Source: Aquimarina sp. Aq78
GTDB lineage: Bacteria; Bacteroidota; Bacteroidia; Flavobacteriales; Flavobacteriaceae
Length of the DNA stretch: 64,000 bases
Direction: 5' to 3'
NCBI RefSeq assembly: GCF_900299525.1
Contig: NZ_OMKA01000026.1
Location: forward strand, 62,001-126,000
Shown here: in pieces, positions 1 to 8,654 of the stretch
Layout: every line of letters begins with the position of its first letter
Numbering within the stretch: the first letter of the stretch is position 1
Position numbers and translations under genes: made by a program
The notes under the pieces: generated by a model
Databases searched by the model: none
Told to the model about the DNA's origin: nothing
Seen by the model: the letters and a program-made list of their open reading frames with translations, nothing else

Positions 1-1378
1 CAATCTGATCTTCTACAGTATATGGATCATTTTGTGCTTGCTTAAGAATCTCAACGTTACGCTTTCCTTTTTCTATTACATTTAGAGTAGCTGCATCAAG
101 GTCAGATCCAAACTTAGCAAACGCTTCTAATTCACGAAACTGCGCTTGATCTAATTTTAGAGTACCTGCTACTTTTTTCATTGACTTAATCTGTGCAGAT
201 CCTCCTACACGAGATACAGAGATACCTACATTAATTGCAGGACGTACACCAGAATTAAATAAATCTGATGTTAAGAATATCTGACCATCTGTAATCGAAA
301 TTACGTTTGTAGGGATATATGCAGATACATCACCCGCTTGTGTTTCGATAATTGGTAATGCCGTTAATGATCCACCACCCTTTACTTTATCTTTTAAAGA
401 ATCCGGAAGGTCATTCATATCTTTAGCAATAGTATCATCTGCAATTACTTTTGCAGAACGCTCTAATAATCTAGAGTGAAGATAGAAAACATCTCCAGGA
501 TACGCCTCACGACCTGGTGGACGACGTAATAATAAAGATACTTCACGGTATGCTACTGCCTGTTTAGATAAATCATCATAGATAATTAAAGCAGGACGTC
601 CTGTATCACGGAAATATTCTCCGATCGCAGCACCAGCAAATGGAGCATATACCTGCATTGGAGCAGGATCAGAAGCATTAGCCGCTACGATAGTAGTATA
701 TGCCATTGCACCTTTATCTTCTAGTACTTTAGCAATTAATGCTACTGTAGATGCTTTTTGCCCTATAGCTACATATATACAATATACTGGTTCACCAGCA
801 TCATAAAATTCTTTTTGATTAAGAATAGTATCGATACATACTGTTGTTTTACCTGTCTGACGGTCACCAATTACTAATTCACGTTGTCCTCGTCCTACTG
901 GCACCATCGCATCGATAGACTTAATCCCTGTCTGAAGAGGCTCATTTACAGGCTGACGAAAAACTACTCCAGGAGCTTTACGCTCTAATGGCATTTCGAA
1001 AGTTTCACCTTCGATCGCACCTTTACCATCGATAGGGTTACCTAATGTATCCACTACACGACCTACAATTCCTTCTCCAACGTTAATTGATGCAATACGT
1101 TGTGTACGTTTTACAGTTGCACCTTCTTTAACTTCAGTTGAAGAACCTAAAAGTACTACCCCAACATTATCTTCTTCTAAGTTAAGTACGATACCTTCTA
1201 AACCAGATTCAAACTGTACTAATTCTCCATATTGAGCATTAGACAATCCGTATACTCTGGCGATACCATCACCTATTTGTAATACCGTTCCTACCTCTTC
1301 TAATGAAGCTGATGCTTCAAATCCAGATAATTGTTGTTTTAATATTGCTGATACTTCAGCAGGATTCACTTCTGCCAT
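1..1378 (-). CDS. atpA: ATP synthase F1 subunit alpha (3' end cut by window edge)
   Basis: Nucleotide-binding alpha subunit of the F1 head, which couples proton flow to ATP synthesis with beta. Reading the minus strand from the ATG at 1378 gives about 459 residues before the window edge; the family is about 525 long, so the C-terminus is missing. The start [13 protein letters not shown] is typical of Bacteroidota AtpA. The P-loop GDRQTGKT lies near residue 170, followed by the alpha signature region with [20 protein letters not shown]. It is the last visible gene of the atpB-E-F-H-A series and lies 74 bp downstream of atpH. Confidence 0.97.
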   Translation of the reverse strand, partial: MAEVNPAEVSAILKQQLSGFEASASLEEVGTVLQIGDGIARVYGLSNAQYGELVQFESGLEGIVLNLEEDNVGVVLLGSSTEVKEGATVKRTQRIASINVGEGIVGRVVDTLGNPIDGKGAIEGETFEMPLERKAPGVVFRQPVNEPLQTGIKSIDAMVPVGRGQRELVIGDRQTGKTTVCIDTILNQKEFYDAGEPVYCIYVAIGQKASTVALIAKVLEDKGAMAYTTIVAANASDPAPMQVYAPFAGAAIGEYFRDTGRPALIIYDDLSKQAVAYREVSLLLRRPPGREAYPGDVFYLHSRLLERSAKVIADDTIAKDMNDLPDSLKDKVKGGGSLTALPIIETQAGDVSAYIPTNVISITDGQIFLTSDLFNSGVRPAINVGISVSRVGGSAQIKSMKKVAGTLKLDQAQFRELEAFAKFGSDLDAATLNVIEKGKRNVEILKQAQNDPYTVEDQI

Positions 1379-1452
1379 TTTATAATAGTTTGAAAGAACG
1401 AGCATGAACACTCATTCTCTTATTATTAAATTTATATTTTAAAATGTATGTA

Positions 1453-1980
1453 TTAATTGCTTAATTCTCTTCTTAAGTTTGTAAGCTTATTTGCTATACT
1501 TGCATTATACTGTAAATCACCTACTCTAAGAATAAATCCACCGATAATACTTTCATCGATTACATTTTCTATAGTAGCTTCATTACCTGTTAATTCTTTA
1601 ATCTTGGCCAAAACTTTAGCGCTTAATCCTTTATCCAGTGGTACTGCAGTGGTTACTTTTGCAACCTGAGTGTTGTTTAACTGATCAAACAAAGCAATAT
1701 ATTGTTTTGCTACATCATCTAACAAGTTTACTCTTTTATTCTCGATTAATACATCAAAAAGTTTTTGTGTAATCTCACCAGTACTTTTAAAAATCTCACG
1801 CAATGAAGCAAGTTTTACTTCACTTTTGATCAATGGACTACTTAACACCATTCTGAGCTCTGCGCTACCGCTAACTGTAGCGATAATACTTTGCATATCC
1901 TTCTGAACATCTTCAGTAGCTTTTTTATCTTGAGCCAGGCTCAAAACTGCTTTAGCATAACGTATTGCTGCTCTACTCAT
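1453..1980 (-). CDS. atpH: ATP synthase F1 subunit delta
   Basis: Delta subunit (OSCP homologue) of the peripheral stalk, 175 residues, which ties the b subunits to the top of the F1 head. It starts MSRAAIRYAKAVLSLA, the usual helical N-terminal domain, and ends with the C-terminal signature IGGFILRVGDLQYNASI near residues 145-160. Its start is 5 bp from the atpF stop, so the two are almost certainly cotranscribed. Length is normal for the family. Confidence 0.96.
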   Translation of the reverse strand: MSRAAIRYAKAVLSLAQDKKATEDVQKDMQSIIATVSGSAELRMVLSSPLIKSEVKLASLREIFKSTGEITQKLFDVLIENKRVNLLDDVAKQYIALFDQLNNTQVAKVTTAVPLDKGLSAKVLAKIKELTGNEATIENVIDESIIGGFILRVGDLQYNASIANKLTNLRRELSN

Positions 1981-1985
1981 TTAGT

Positions 1986-2486
1986 TTAATTTAAAGTAAC
2001 ATCCTCTAGCATAGACTCAACCAATTCTAATTGCTTGTCCTTACCAGATAATTCTTTTCTCACTACTTTTTCTGCAATCTCTACAGAAAGGCCAGCTACC
2101 TGACTTTTAAGATCCGCTATTGCAGCTTTCTTTTCACTAGCGATAGTAGCCTGTGCTTGTGCTACAATTTTATCAGCTTCTGCTTGTGCTTCAGATTTCG
2201 CATCAGAAATCATATTTTCTTTAAGCTGTCTGGCTTCTTTAAGCATCCCATCGCGTTCTGCTCTCGCCTCATTTAAGATTCGCTCATTATCAGCCTGAAG
2301 GTTTTGCATTTCTTTTCTTGCTTCTTCTGCAGACTCTAATGCATTTTTGATTCCTTCTTCACGATTATTTACAGCCTCTAAAATAGGTTTCCATGCAAAT
2401 TTTCTTAATAATAATAGTAAACCTACAAAGATTAAAATCTGCCAGAAAAACAGACCAAACGAAAAATCATTTATTAACTTCTCCAT
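1986..2486 (-). CDS. atpF: ATP synthase F0 subunit b
   Basis: Peripheral stalk subunit b, 166 residues. One N-terminal membrane helix (residues about 8-28, FGLFFWQILIFVGLLLLLRK) is followed by a long charged coiled coil rich in Ala, Glu and Lys, which is the dimerisation and delta-binding part. There is a single b gene and no b' copy nearby. It is separated from atpE by 88 bp holding a strong 15-bp stem-loop (2534-2568) that may set different levels of the c and b messages. Confidence 0.96.
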   Translation of the reverse strand: MEKLINDFSFGLFFWQILIFVGLLLLLRKFAWKPILEAVNNREEGIKNALESAEEARKEMQNLQADNERILNEARAERDGMLKEARQLKENMISDAKSEAQAEADKIVAQAQATIASEKKAAIADLKSQVAGLSVEIAEKVVRKELSGKDKQLELVESMLEDVTLN

Positions 2487-2533
2487 TATTAGTGATATTA
2501 ATTTCTTTAGTGTTTAATTTCAAAAATCTAATT

Positions 2534-2568
2534 AACAACAGCTATAACCAACCGTTATAGCTGTTGTT
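2534..2568 (-). promoter_or_regulatory. Stem-loop between atpE and atpF
   Basis: Perfect inverted repeat with two 15-bp arms (AACAACAGCTATAAC and its complement) around a 5-nt loop, placed 6 bp after the atpE stop codon and upstream of atpF. On the minus strand it is followed by AATTAGATTTTTG, only a weak T-run. It is likely an mRNA-stabilising or attenuating hairpin that lets atpE, whose product is needed in many copies per complex, be made in excess. The function is inferred from its position. Confidence 0.7.
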
Positions 2569-2574
2569 TGTAAA

Positions 2575-2766
2575 TTAAGCTGCGAATAACGCTGCAAATC
2601 CAATACCTTCAATAAGTGCTGCTGCAATAAGCATAGCTGTTTGGATTTTACCAGAAGCTTCTGGCTGACGAGCGATAGCTTCCATAGCCTGTCCACCGAT
2701 TCTACCGATACCAATACCAGCTCCGATTACGATTAAACCTGCTCCAACAATATTTGGAATTTCCAT
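2575..2766 (-). CDS. atpE: ATP synthase F0 subunit c
   Basis: Proteolipid that forms the rotor ring, 63 residues, two membrane helices joined by the polar loop with RQPE (residues about 34-37). The ion-binding carboxylate is the Glu in LIEGIGFAALF of helix 2. The residue after it is Gly, not Ser or Thr, and the helix-1 position that is Gln in sodium-type rings is Ile, so the sequence points to proton rather than sodium coupling. It lies 32 bp after atpB. Confidence 0.97.
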   Translation of the reverse strand: MEIPNIVGAGLIVIGAGIGIGRIGGQAMEAIARQPEASGKIQTAMLIAAALIEGIGFAALFAA

Positions 2767-2798
2767 AATTATATAATTAAAAATTAAACGTTCAAATT

Positions 2799-3875
2799 CT
2801 AGTGATGTGCCTCTTCATTTGCCATACCAAAGTATAGCGCAGACAACATCGTAAATATATATGCTTGTAATGCTGCAACCAATAATTCTAATATTGATAA
2901 CGCAAATGCTAATCCAAATGATAACGGACTACCTATCCAGTTTTTAAATATGAATATCATTCCAATAATACTCATTAGTACAACGTGACCTGCAGTCATG
3001 TTCGCATACAAACGAATCATTAATGAAAATGGCTTGATAAAAACTCCTAACAATTCTATTGGCGCTAAAACAACTTTCATAAAAGTTGGCACACCTGGCA
3101 TCCAGAAAATGTGACCCCAGTAATTTTTATTAGCTGTTAAATTAGTAATTAGAAACACGATTAATGCTAATGCAAAAGTTACCGCAATATTTCCTGTAAC
3201 ATTAACTCCAAGTGGAGTCATTCCTAAAAGGTTTAAAAACCAAATAAAGAAGAAAACGGTAAGCAAAAAGCTCATGTACTTCTTATATTTATGTTCTCCA
3301 ATATTAGGAATAGCGATATCATCTCTTATAAACAAAACCAAAGGCTCTAAGAAACGTCCTACTCCTGTAGGGATACCGTTATTTTTCTTATATGATTTAG
3401 CAAGACTTCTAAACATAAAAAACATAAGTAAACTAATCAATAGCATACTTACAACATTTTTGGTAATAGAAAAATCAAGTGGTTTTGCATTGGTAGCGTG
3501 GTGATCTTCATCATAATTGATCGCACCTGACGCATCTGTTTTATAAATTTTTGAATGGTATAACTTATAGTGATTACCATCAACTTCGGCAACAGATTCA
3601 CCGTGGTGAAATTTAGAGGAAGAAAAAACTTTTAGTCCATTATCCCATAAAATCACAGGCAAAGGAAAGCCATAATGCTTGTTTGCTTCTTCATCAGAAA
3701 ACAATGTAAAATCATAAGAGTCTTGAAGGTGATGATCTACAAATTCTTTGATTCGTTCTTTTAAACCTCCTTCTCCTTCATTTTCCTTTTTCTCGGATTC
3801 TTTGGCGAATAAGTTTCCTGTCGTAAAGACCAGACTAAAAATCAATAAAATTTTAACTACAGTACGTTTTTGCAT
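2799..3875 (-). CDS. atpB: ATP synthase F0 subunit a
   Basis: Stator subunit a, which forms the proton half-channels. From the ATG at 3875 it has 358 residues, much longer than the roughly 270 of E. coli, because Bacteroidota versions carry an N-terminal signal peptide (MQKRTVVKILLIFSLVFTT) and a His/Glu-rich periplasmic extension. Conserved C-terminal parts are visible: PFSLMIRLYANMTAGHV with the essential Arg, and LVAALQAYIFTMLSALY. An in-frame TTG at 3911 is not the start, because it overlaps a TACATTTGC promoter box. Confidence 0.95.
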   Translation of the reverse strand: MQKRTVVKILLIFSLVFTTGNLFAKESEKKENEGEGGLKERIKEFVDHHLQDSYDFTLFSDEEANKHYGFPLPVILWDNGLKVFSSSKFHHGESVAEVDGNHYKLYHSKIYKTDASGAINYDEDHHATNAKPLDFSITKNVVSMLLISLLMFFMFRSLAKSYKKNNGIPTGVGRFLEPLVLFIRDDIAIPNIGEHKYKKYMSFLLTVFFFIWFLNLLGMTPLGVNVTGNIAVTFALALIVFLITNLTANKNYWGHIFWMPGVPTFMKVVLAPIELLGVFIKPFSLMIRLYANMTAGHVVLMSIIGMIFIFKNWIGSPLSFGLAFALSILELLVAALQAYIFTMLSALYFGMANEEAHH

Positions 3876-3908
3876 TACGCGTAAAATTTCGGTTCCTAAA
3901 TTTCGGTG

Positions 3909-3916
3909 CAAATGTA
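3909..3916 (-). promoter_or_regulatory. Putative -7 promoter box upstream of atpB
   Basis: TACATTTG on the minus strand, followed by C, matches the Bacteroidota -7 consensus TAnnTTTG and lies about 34 bp before the atpB ATG at 3875. No good -33 TTG box is visible. The ATP synthase genes may therefore be transcribed on their own as well as from upstream genes. Confidence 0.5.
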
Positions 3917-3997
3917 CATAATTATGTTAGATTCTTAAACTATTTTGACTAAATAAGTTTAAGATTATCCGTAAATGATTAAGTTTCTGAAAATCAA

Positions 3998-4375
3998 TTA
4001 TTTAGTAGAATTCAAAATCTTTGAAACATAATAGACTTCGAGGATTAAACAGATTATATAGGCTATAAAAAAATCAAGAAAGACATTTTTATTGATTTCG
4101 AAATCATTAAGCTTACTGACGGCCATAAAAACCCCAATTTTTATAAGGCTACCTGCCATAAAAATAAAACCAAGTTGGTCTTTAAATTTTTTGCTTAGCA
4201 CAAGTATAACTATTGTAAACACAAAGGTGAATGCACTATTGAATACATATGAAAGCTTGATAATATTGATATTTCTTTCGAGCAAAAAGGTATTTATGAT
4301 ACCCATATGGATCATATAACTGCCTGCTATTACAATAGTGAAAAGAAATAAAAAACGGAATACGTTCTTTCCCAT
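3998..4375 (-). CDS. DUF6168-like four-helix membrane protein
   Basis: A 125-residue integral membrane protein with four predicted helices (roughly residues 6-24, 40-62, 70-88 and 98-118) and no soluble domain. Position and size match the DUF6168 family found between atpZ and atpB in Flavobacteriaceae; it occupies the place of AtpI in other phyla. A role in ATP synthase assembly or c-ring insertion is inferred from context only. The start is an ATG (MGKNVFRFLF). It is separated from atpB by about 120 bp holding a promoter box. Confidence 0.7.
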   Translation of the reverse strand: MGKNVFRFLFLFTIVIAGSYMIHMGIINTFLLERNINIIKLSYVFNSAFTFVFTIVILVLSKKFKDQLGFIFMAGSLIKIGVFMAVSKLNDFEINKNVFLDFFIAYIICLILEVYYVSKILNSTK

Positions 4376-4487
4376 TAGCGTATTAAAATTCTTTATTCAA
4401 AAATAAACTCATCAAATATCTAAATTTTCTAAATAGTACAGAAGTATTTAAGGAATTTAAAAATCTAATGGCGATACATTATAATAA

Positions 4488-4718
4488 TCAATCAGATTTA
4501 TTAATCCGATTGAGTTGCTTAATCACCAAATATATAGATGCGGTTACCCCAAAGAGTATAAACCCCATGGTAAACCATTGTTTATCCAATTCATAATAGG
4601 CATCTAGTTTTTTTCCGGCGTAAGCACACAGGAATATGGTAGCTCCCATTTGGAAAGCTATTCCTGTAAGGGCAATGTATTTATTAAAGGCTTTCTTACC
4701 TCGATTATTTTTTTTCAA
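4488..4718 (-). CDS. atpZ: AtpZ/AtpI family protein
   Basis: A 76-residue protein with two membrane helices. The first is followed by the family motif CAYAGKKLDAYYELDKQW, and the second runs GFILFGVTASIYLVIKQL. This is the AtpZ family encoded just upstream of F0 genes, associated with ATP synthase assembly and possibly Mg2+/Ca2+ transport. The only start is a TTG at 4718; there is no in-frame ATG. It comes before the DUF6168-like gene and atpB in the direction of transcription. Confidence 0.8.
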   Translation of the reverse strand: MKKNNRGKKAFNKYIALTGIAFQMGATIFLCAYAGKKLDAYYELDKQWFTMGFILFGVTASIYLVIKQLNRINKSD

Positions 4719-4777
4719 GGTTCTTTTTATTAAGAAAAAGTATTGCTTTAAATAAGCGTTCTAATTATAGAAAAAAC

Positions 4778-4956
4778 TTATTGTCCAGTACCGTCTCCAA
4801 TACCTTGATCAGAATAAGTAATCACTAAATCATCAAAGGTTTTAATATTAAAAAGGTTTCTCTCCCTCCTAAACCTCCATCAGTTCTGTGAGGAGAGCTT
4901 CCTCCTTTGGCGCTCTGTAACTGATTTCTATTAAGTGTCTTTATAGAATTGACTTC
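4778..4956 (-). pseudogene. Decayed GG-leader peptide gene
   Basis: Between bactofilin and atpZ, the minus strand from 4956 reads EVNSIKTLNRNQLQSAKGG, a leader of the Bacteroidota GG natural-product precursor type (LNxxQL...KGG), then SSPHRTDGGLGG. A shift to another frame continues ERNLFNIKTFDDLVITYSDQ and ends GIGDGTGQ with a stop at 4778. There is no start codon: an in-frame TAG lies directly before the leader. The missing start plus the frameshift indicate a dead gene. The family assignment rests on the leader pattern alone. Confidence 0.45.
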
Positions 4957-4992
4957 CTATCTACACTTTATTTATAGTTACACCTTGTTTAT

Positions 4993-5054
4993 ATTAGAAG
5001 TTTGTATTCACTCAATCAAGAGAAAACCTAATACAGTAAATACAAACTTCTAAT
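4993..5054 (-). repeat. 16-bp inverted repeat after the bactofilin stop codon
   Basis: Arms ATTAGAAGTTTGTATT (4993-5008) and AATACAAACTTCTAAT (5039-5054) are perfect complements separated by 30 bases. The outer arm touches the bactofilin TAG at 5055. No T-run follows on the minus strand, so it is not a standard intrinsic terminator. It could be a 3'-end processing or stability hairpin, or the end of a small inserted element. Confidence 0.55.
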
Positions 5055-5501
5055 CTAAGCTGATTTCCCTTGTCCTTGTGTTGTTTGCGGTTGTGAAGAT
5101 TTTTGCTCACTAGGCTTACCTAAAGATTTCACACTACCTTTCATAGAACAAGATGCATTAAAGTTTGCTCCTGGTTCAACAGCCAATTTACCTACAGTAA
5201 CCTCGCCTTCGATATGCGCAGTTGGTTTTAAAGATAGGGTATTTGACACGATTAGAGTTCCTGAGAACTTACCTTCGAAATCTGCATCAGAACACTCTAA
5301 TGTGCCTTTAATAAAGCCTGATGTTCCTACAACTACTTTACCAGTAGTTTTAAAAGTTCCTTCGATAGTACCTTCAATTCTAAAACCTCCTTCTGAAATA
5401 ACATCTCCTACGATTTTAGTTCCTTCTGAGATTTTGTTTTGATTGCGAGAGAAATCGGTCGTATTGCCGTAATCTCTTCCTTTTTTATTGTCTGAAAACA
5501 T
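5055..5501 (-). CDS. Bactofilin (polymer-forming cytoskeletal protein)
   Basis: A 148-residue bactofilin. The central beta-helix (about residues 25-125) is built of short repeats with glycine turns and regular hydrophobic positions: TKIVGDVISEGGFRIEGT, then IKGTLECSDADFEGKFSG. Flexible N-terminal (Asn/Lys) and C-terminal (Gln/Ser/Thr) tails are typical. Bactofilins self-assemble into filaments on the inner membrane and act in shape, wall synthesis or motility. It lies 23 bp after sprE/porW, so the two are probably cotranscribed. Confidence 0.92.
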   Translation of the reverse strand: MFSDNKKGRDYGNTTDFSRNQNKISEGTKIVGDVISEGGFRIEGTIEGTFKTTGKVVVGTSGFIKGTLECSDADFEGKFSGTLIVSNTLSLKPTAHIEGEVTVGKLAVEPGANFNASCSMKGSVKSLGKPSEQKSSQPQTTQGQGKSA

Positions 5502-5524
5502 AATATATAAGGGGGATTAAATGA

Positions 5525-8164
5525 TTATTCGGTTTCTGGTTCTGGTTGTGATTGAATATATTCTTCGAGATTTTTATGAATCTGAAGCACTCGATAATTT
5601 GGAGATGCTATCGTAAAATACGAAGCCTCTACCTTTTTATAATATTTCTTTTTTCTGTTCCACTTTGTTAAATCTACACCTCGGGTGTCTTCGGTTTTAC
5701 CCAAAGACAATAATTCTCCCAATCCTTCTGCAGCCAATTTATTTCCTTTTGTATGTACAACTACGAATTGTTGATCTTTATTATATACATCTAAGGAAAC
5801 TTTCATATTCTCATAGCGAAGTTCTTTGATAATAGCGTCTATTAGTTCATTTAATCCTCGAGCCTGATTGTCTCCAAAAGTAGAAAATGCATAAACCAAC
5901 TTATGGTTATCTTGTTCATCTATATTCGTTAAAAATACATTTTCTCGAATTTGCGGAATCGTAACCTGATAAATCACTTGGGCTTTTTTACCTTCAGGGC
6001 TTTGAGGGTAATTAAGAGACACATAATTAAGTGCTTCTTTATAGGCTTCAAATCCTCTGTATCGCCCTATTGCCTGAGCTTTTAACAATTCGAATTTGGG
6101 TAAAAAATCTTCATCTCCTCCAAATTTCGTAATCATCTCATCGCTTTCTTTTATTACCGATGCATATTTTTGGTTCTGAAAATCTCTATACAACCTATTA
6201 TATATTGATTTAGGACTGTTCTCATCATCTTTTAATGCTTCATCAGGATTCTGAAGAATTTTGGCATATCTCGATTCTCCATGATTATTAATAATATCCT
6301 GCATCATTGCATTGGATCTCGAGATATTTCCTTGTGTCAAATAGATTTTATACAAATTATATTTAGAAGGAACAATTAATCGTTTTTCGGGGTTGTTTTG
6401 CAATAGATTTTCGAATTTATCTGTAGCTAAACCATACTCCTGAAATTTTTCTTTATATATAACTCCAAGTTGATAGTAAGCAAAGTTACGATCAGTTTGA
6501 AGGCTATCAATAGCTGAAGGATCGGTTGGTAATTGAGCAATATAGGTTTGCGGATCAAATGTTGGATCTGTATCGATAGAATATTCATCCTTTTCTTCTT
6601 TCTCTATTGTAGAGACAGCGCCCGGATTAGAAATACTTGAAACTCTCCAATTGTCTTGCAGCTCTCTGTTTCCATACGTTCTTTTGAAAGCAGTTTTACC
6701 ATAAGCTACAGTGGTTTGGTTATAGAAGTAAAAGATTCCTCCTTCTACACTTGGCCCTTTAGTATCTGTGCCAAATCCAGAGCCTGGTTGTCTATATCTC
6801 TGTTCTACAGGTAAATTATCCTTTATTCTGGCAATTTCTGCAGCTTTTTCTTCTTCGATAGCTTTTGTTTTTAGCGCATCGGTATACTCTGCATAATACG
6901 TTATTCTCTGCTCTGGTGACATAGCCAAAATAGTAAGAATACTATCATTTGTTTTGGCAATACCTTCGTATAAAATAACATCATCAAGGTTATCTCTTTT
7001 TTTCTTTAATACTCTATACCGTTTTGAATCTACAATCATTCGCTGAAGTGTACTATCATAATACGCCCCAGAAACAGCATACTCTTTTCTATCAAAACTA
7101 ATATCCCCAAGAGTATAGTAGTTAAGAGATTCTAAGTATTTATCTTCAGACTTTGTTCGTAATGATTTATTATAATATTCTACAGCCAGATCAATAGAAT
7201 CCAGAGTTTTAAAATAAACTGCTTTTTGGTTGTATATTTTATCTAAAAACGGTCGATTTTCTCGATTTTTTTCAAGATCGGCTAATAATTCAAGAAACTC
7301 TTCTTTATTGCCGCTCTCATAATTAAAATTTCGAGCTTTTGCCATATAGGCATTCATCATATATTTCCTAGGTGCCTTTCTATTGAGTGCAATGACCTGA
7401 TCAAAAGCATAATTTGCACTATCCTTATAGCCTAATTCATTTAATAATTGACCTTTTATATAGAGATATCTTCCTTTCTCTTCATTTTTTCTGGTATGAA
7501 CGGCTGCTTTAGTAATATAAGTAACGGCAGAGTCTTTTCTTTCTAAGTTAATATATGCTTGAGACATCATAGCTATTGCATCGGCATAATCCTGAGGTTT
7601 CATAAACTCCTGCTCGATCATTCTGGTTAGATCCTCTATCGCCTTATCATTATTATCAAGGCGAAGATTTGTTTTGGCTCTCCACACTTTGGCATGATTG
7701 ATCGTATTACTTGTGGGATACTTATATAAGATATAATTAAAAGCTTCTAATGCTGGTACAAAACGCTGTTCGAAATAACGAGCTTTACCCAATAACAAAA
7801 ATGCTTCATCGATCTTAGGGTTACGTTCCTTATTATCAATAAGCATACTATGCTTTTGGATTGCTTTTACTGCTTTTTCTTCTGCTCTATCAAAGTTTTT
7901 ATTAAGTACTTCGTTAGGAAGTCTAACGTCTTCACTTACGATCATCCTTTCTATAGGTAGTAATTCCCAGAAATTGTCTTTGTAAGACTGAATGATATCT
8001 TCTTTACCTACTTCAAAGGCCAATCGACCATTATATAGCGTATTATTTTTTGTCGTAACATCATGCCATGTACGATTTATAAACTTGTCCTTTTTACGAG
8101 AACATGCAAATCCTACAATTGCTAGAAACAATATCAGCGTGATCTTTAATAACTTTCTGCCCAA
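5525..8164 (-). CDS. porW: SprE/PorW-type T9SS and gliding lipoprotein
   Basis: An 879-residue TPR lipoprotein of the type IX secretion/gliding machinery. The signal peptide MGRKLLKITLILFLAIVGFAC ends in a lipobox Cys at about residue 21, although Gly at -3 is not canonical. Next comes FINRTWHDVTTKNNTLYNG, the N-terminal signature of SprE/PorW. TPR-like helix pairs cover about residues 115-440 and 560-720. F. johnsoniae SprE is about the same size and is needed for gliding and secretion. The start must be TTG at 8164, since no in-frame ATG lies upstream before a stop. Confidence 0.85.
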   Translation of the reverse strand: MGRKLLKITLILFLAIVGFACSRKKDKFINRTWHDVTTKNNTLYNGRLAFEVGKEDIIQSYKDNFWELLPIERMIVSEDVRLPNEVLNKNFDRAEEKAVKAIQKHSMLIDNKERNPKIDEAFLLLGKARYFEQRFVPALEAFNYILYKYPTSNTINHAKVWRAKTNLRLDNNDKAIEDLTRMIEQEFMKPQDYADAIAMMSQAYINLERKDSAVTYITKAAVHTRKNEEKGRYLYIKGQLLNELGYKDSANYAFDQVIALNRKAPRKYMMNAYMAKARNFNYESGNKEEFLELLADLEKNRENRPFLDKIYNQKAVYFKTLDSIDLAVEYYNKSLRTKSEDKYLESLNYYTLGDISFDRKEYAVSGAYYDSTLQRMIVDSKRYRVLKKKRDNLDDVILYEGIAKTNDSILTILAMSPEQRITYYAEYTDALKTKAIEEEKAAEIARIKDNLPVEQRYRQPGSGFGTDTKGPSVEGGIFYFYNQTTVAYGKTAFKRTYGNRELQDNWRVSSISNPGAVSTIEKEEKDEYSIDTDPTFDPQTYIAQLPTDPSAIDSLQTDRNFAYYQLGVIYKEKFQEYGLATDKFENLLQNNPEKRLIVPSKYNLYKIYLTQGNISRSNAMMQDIINNHGESRYAKILQNPDEALKDDENSPKSIYNRLYRDFQNQKYASVIKESDEMITKFGGDEDFLPKFELLKAQAIGRYRGFEAYKEALNYVSLNYPQSPEGKKAQVIYQVTIPQIRENVFLTNIDEQDNHKLVYAFSTFGDNQARGLNELIDAIIKELRYENMKVSLDVYNKDQQFVVVHTKGNKLAAEGLGELLSLGKTEDTRGVDLTKWNRKKKYYKKVEASYFTIASPNYRVLQIHKNLEEYIQSQPEPETE

Positions 8165-8654
8165 ACCAGATAAATTTATACGTGTGATAACTAAAAAACT
8201 TGACTTTTAGTGTGTTGATTGTACACAAAAATTGTGTGTGCGTTGTAAAAATACATTTCTTTCGTTAAAAAACAGGTTGTTAACATATTTTTCTCTGCTC
8301 AATTATTGTTTTCGTTATGCTCTTTTGATTTATTAACAATACGGATTAGACAAAAATTACAAAACCTCCTCTTTCTTTTATTCCTTTTTTTGAATAAAGT
8401 ATTTTACTCTACTTAAGATATATATTTTAACACATTGATTGTTGATCAGAATATCATGTTGAGAATTAAGGCAATCATAACATCAACATTTTACTGATTA
8501 TCAAAACATTAAATATAATTGCGATTTGTTTTCCAGGTAAAAATTATTCAATAAATTCATTGTGATTTTTACACACTATCACTTTATTAAAATTTTAGAC
8601 TCATGCCTTAAGTGTCTATAAATGTTTAAGGTAAAATCTCTTAAAACTCTTATT
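8165..8654. other. 490-bp intergenic region between divergent porW and GG peptide
   Basis: Very AT-rich; no coding frame was found in it. An ACACAA-AAA-TTGTGT inverted repeat (8223-8237) lies 59 bp before the porW start and could be an operator. No clear TAnnTTTG box was found on either strand, so the promoters of porW and of the peptide gene are not placed. Confidence 0.5.

Larger units (their letters stand above)
4719..5054. other. 336-bp gap between atpZ and bactofilin
   Basis: This gap holds no intact gene. It contains the decayed GG-leader peptide frame (4778-4956) and, immediately after the bactofilin stop, a 16-bp inverted repeat (4993-5054). I see no convincing TAnnTTTG promoter box for atpZ. 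Confidence 0.6.

Noticed and set aside
2575..2766. Sodium-driven ATP synthase
   Set aside because: The c subunit has Gly after the key Glu and Ile at the helix-1 Gln position, so the sodium-binding pattern is absent.
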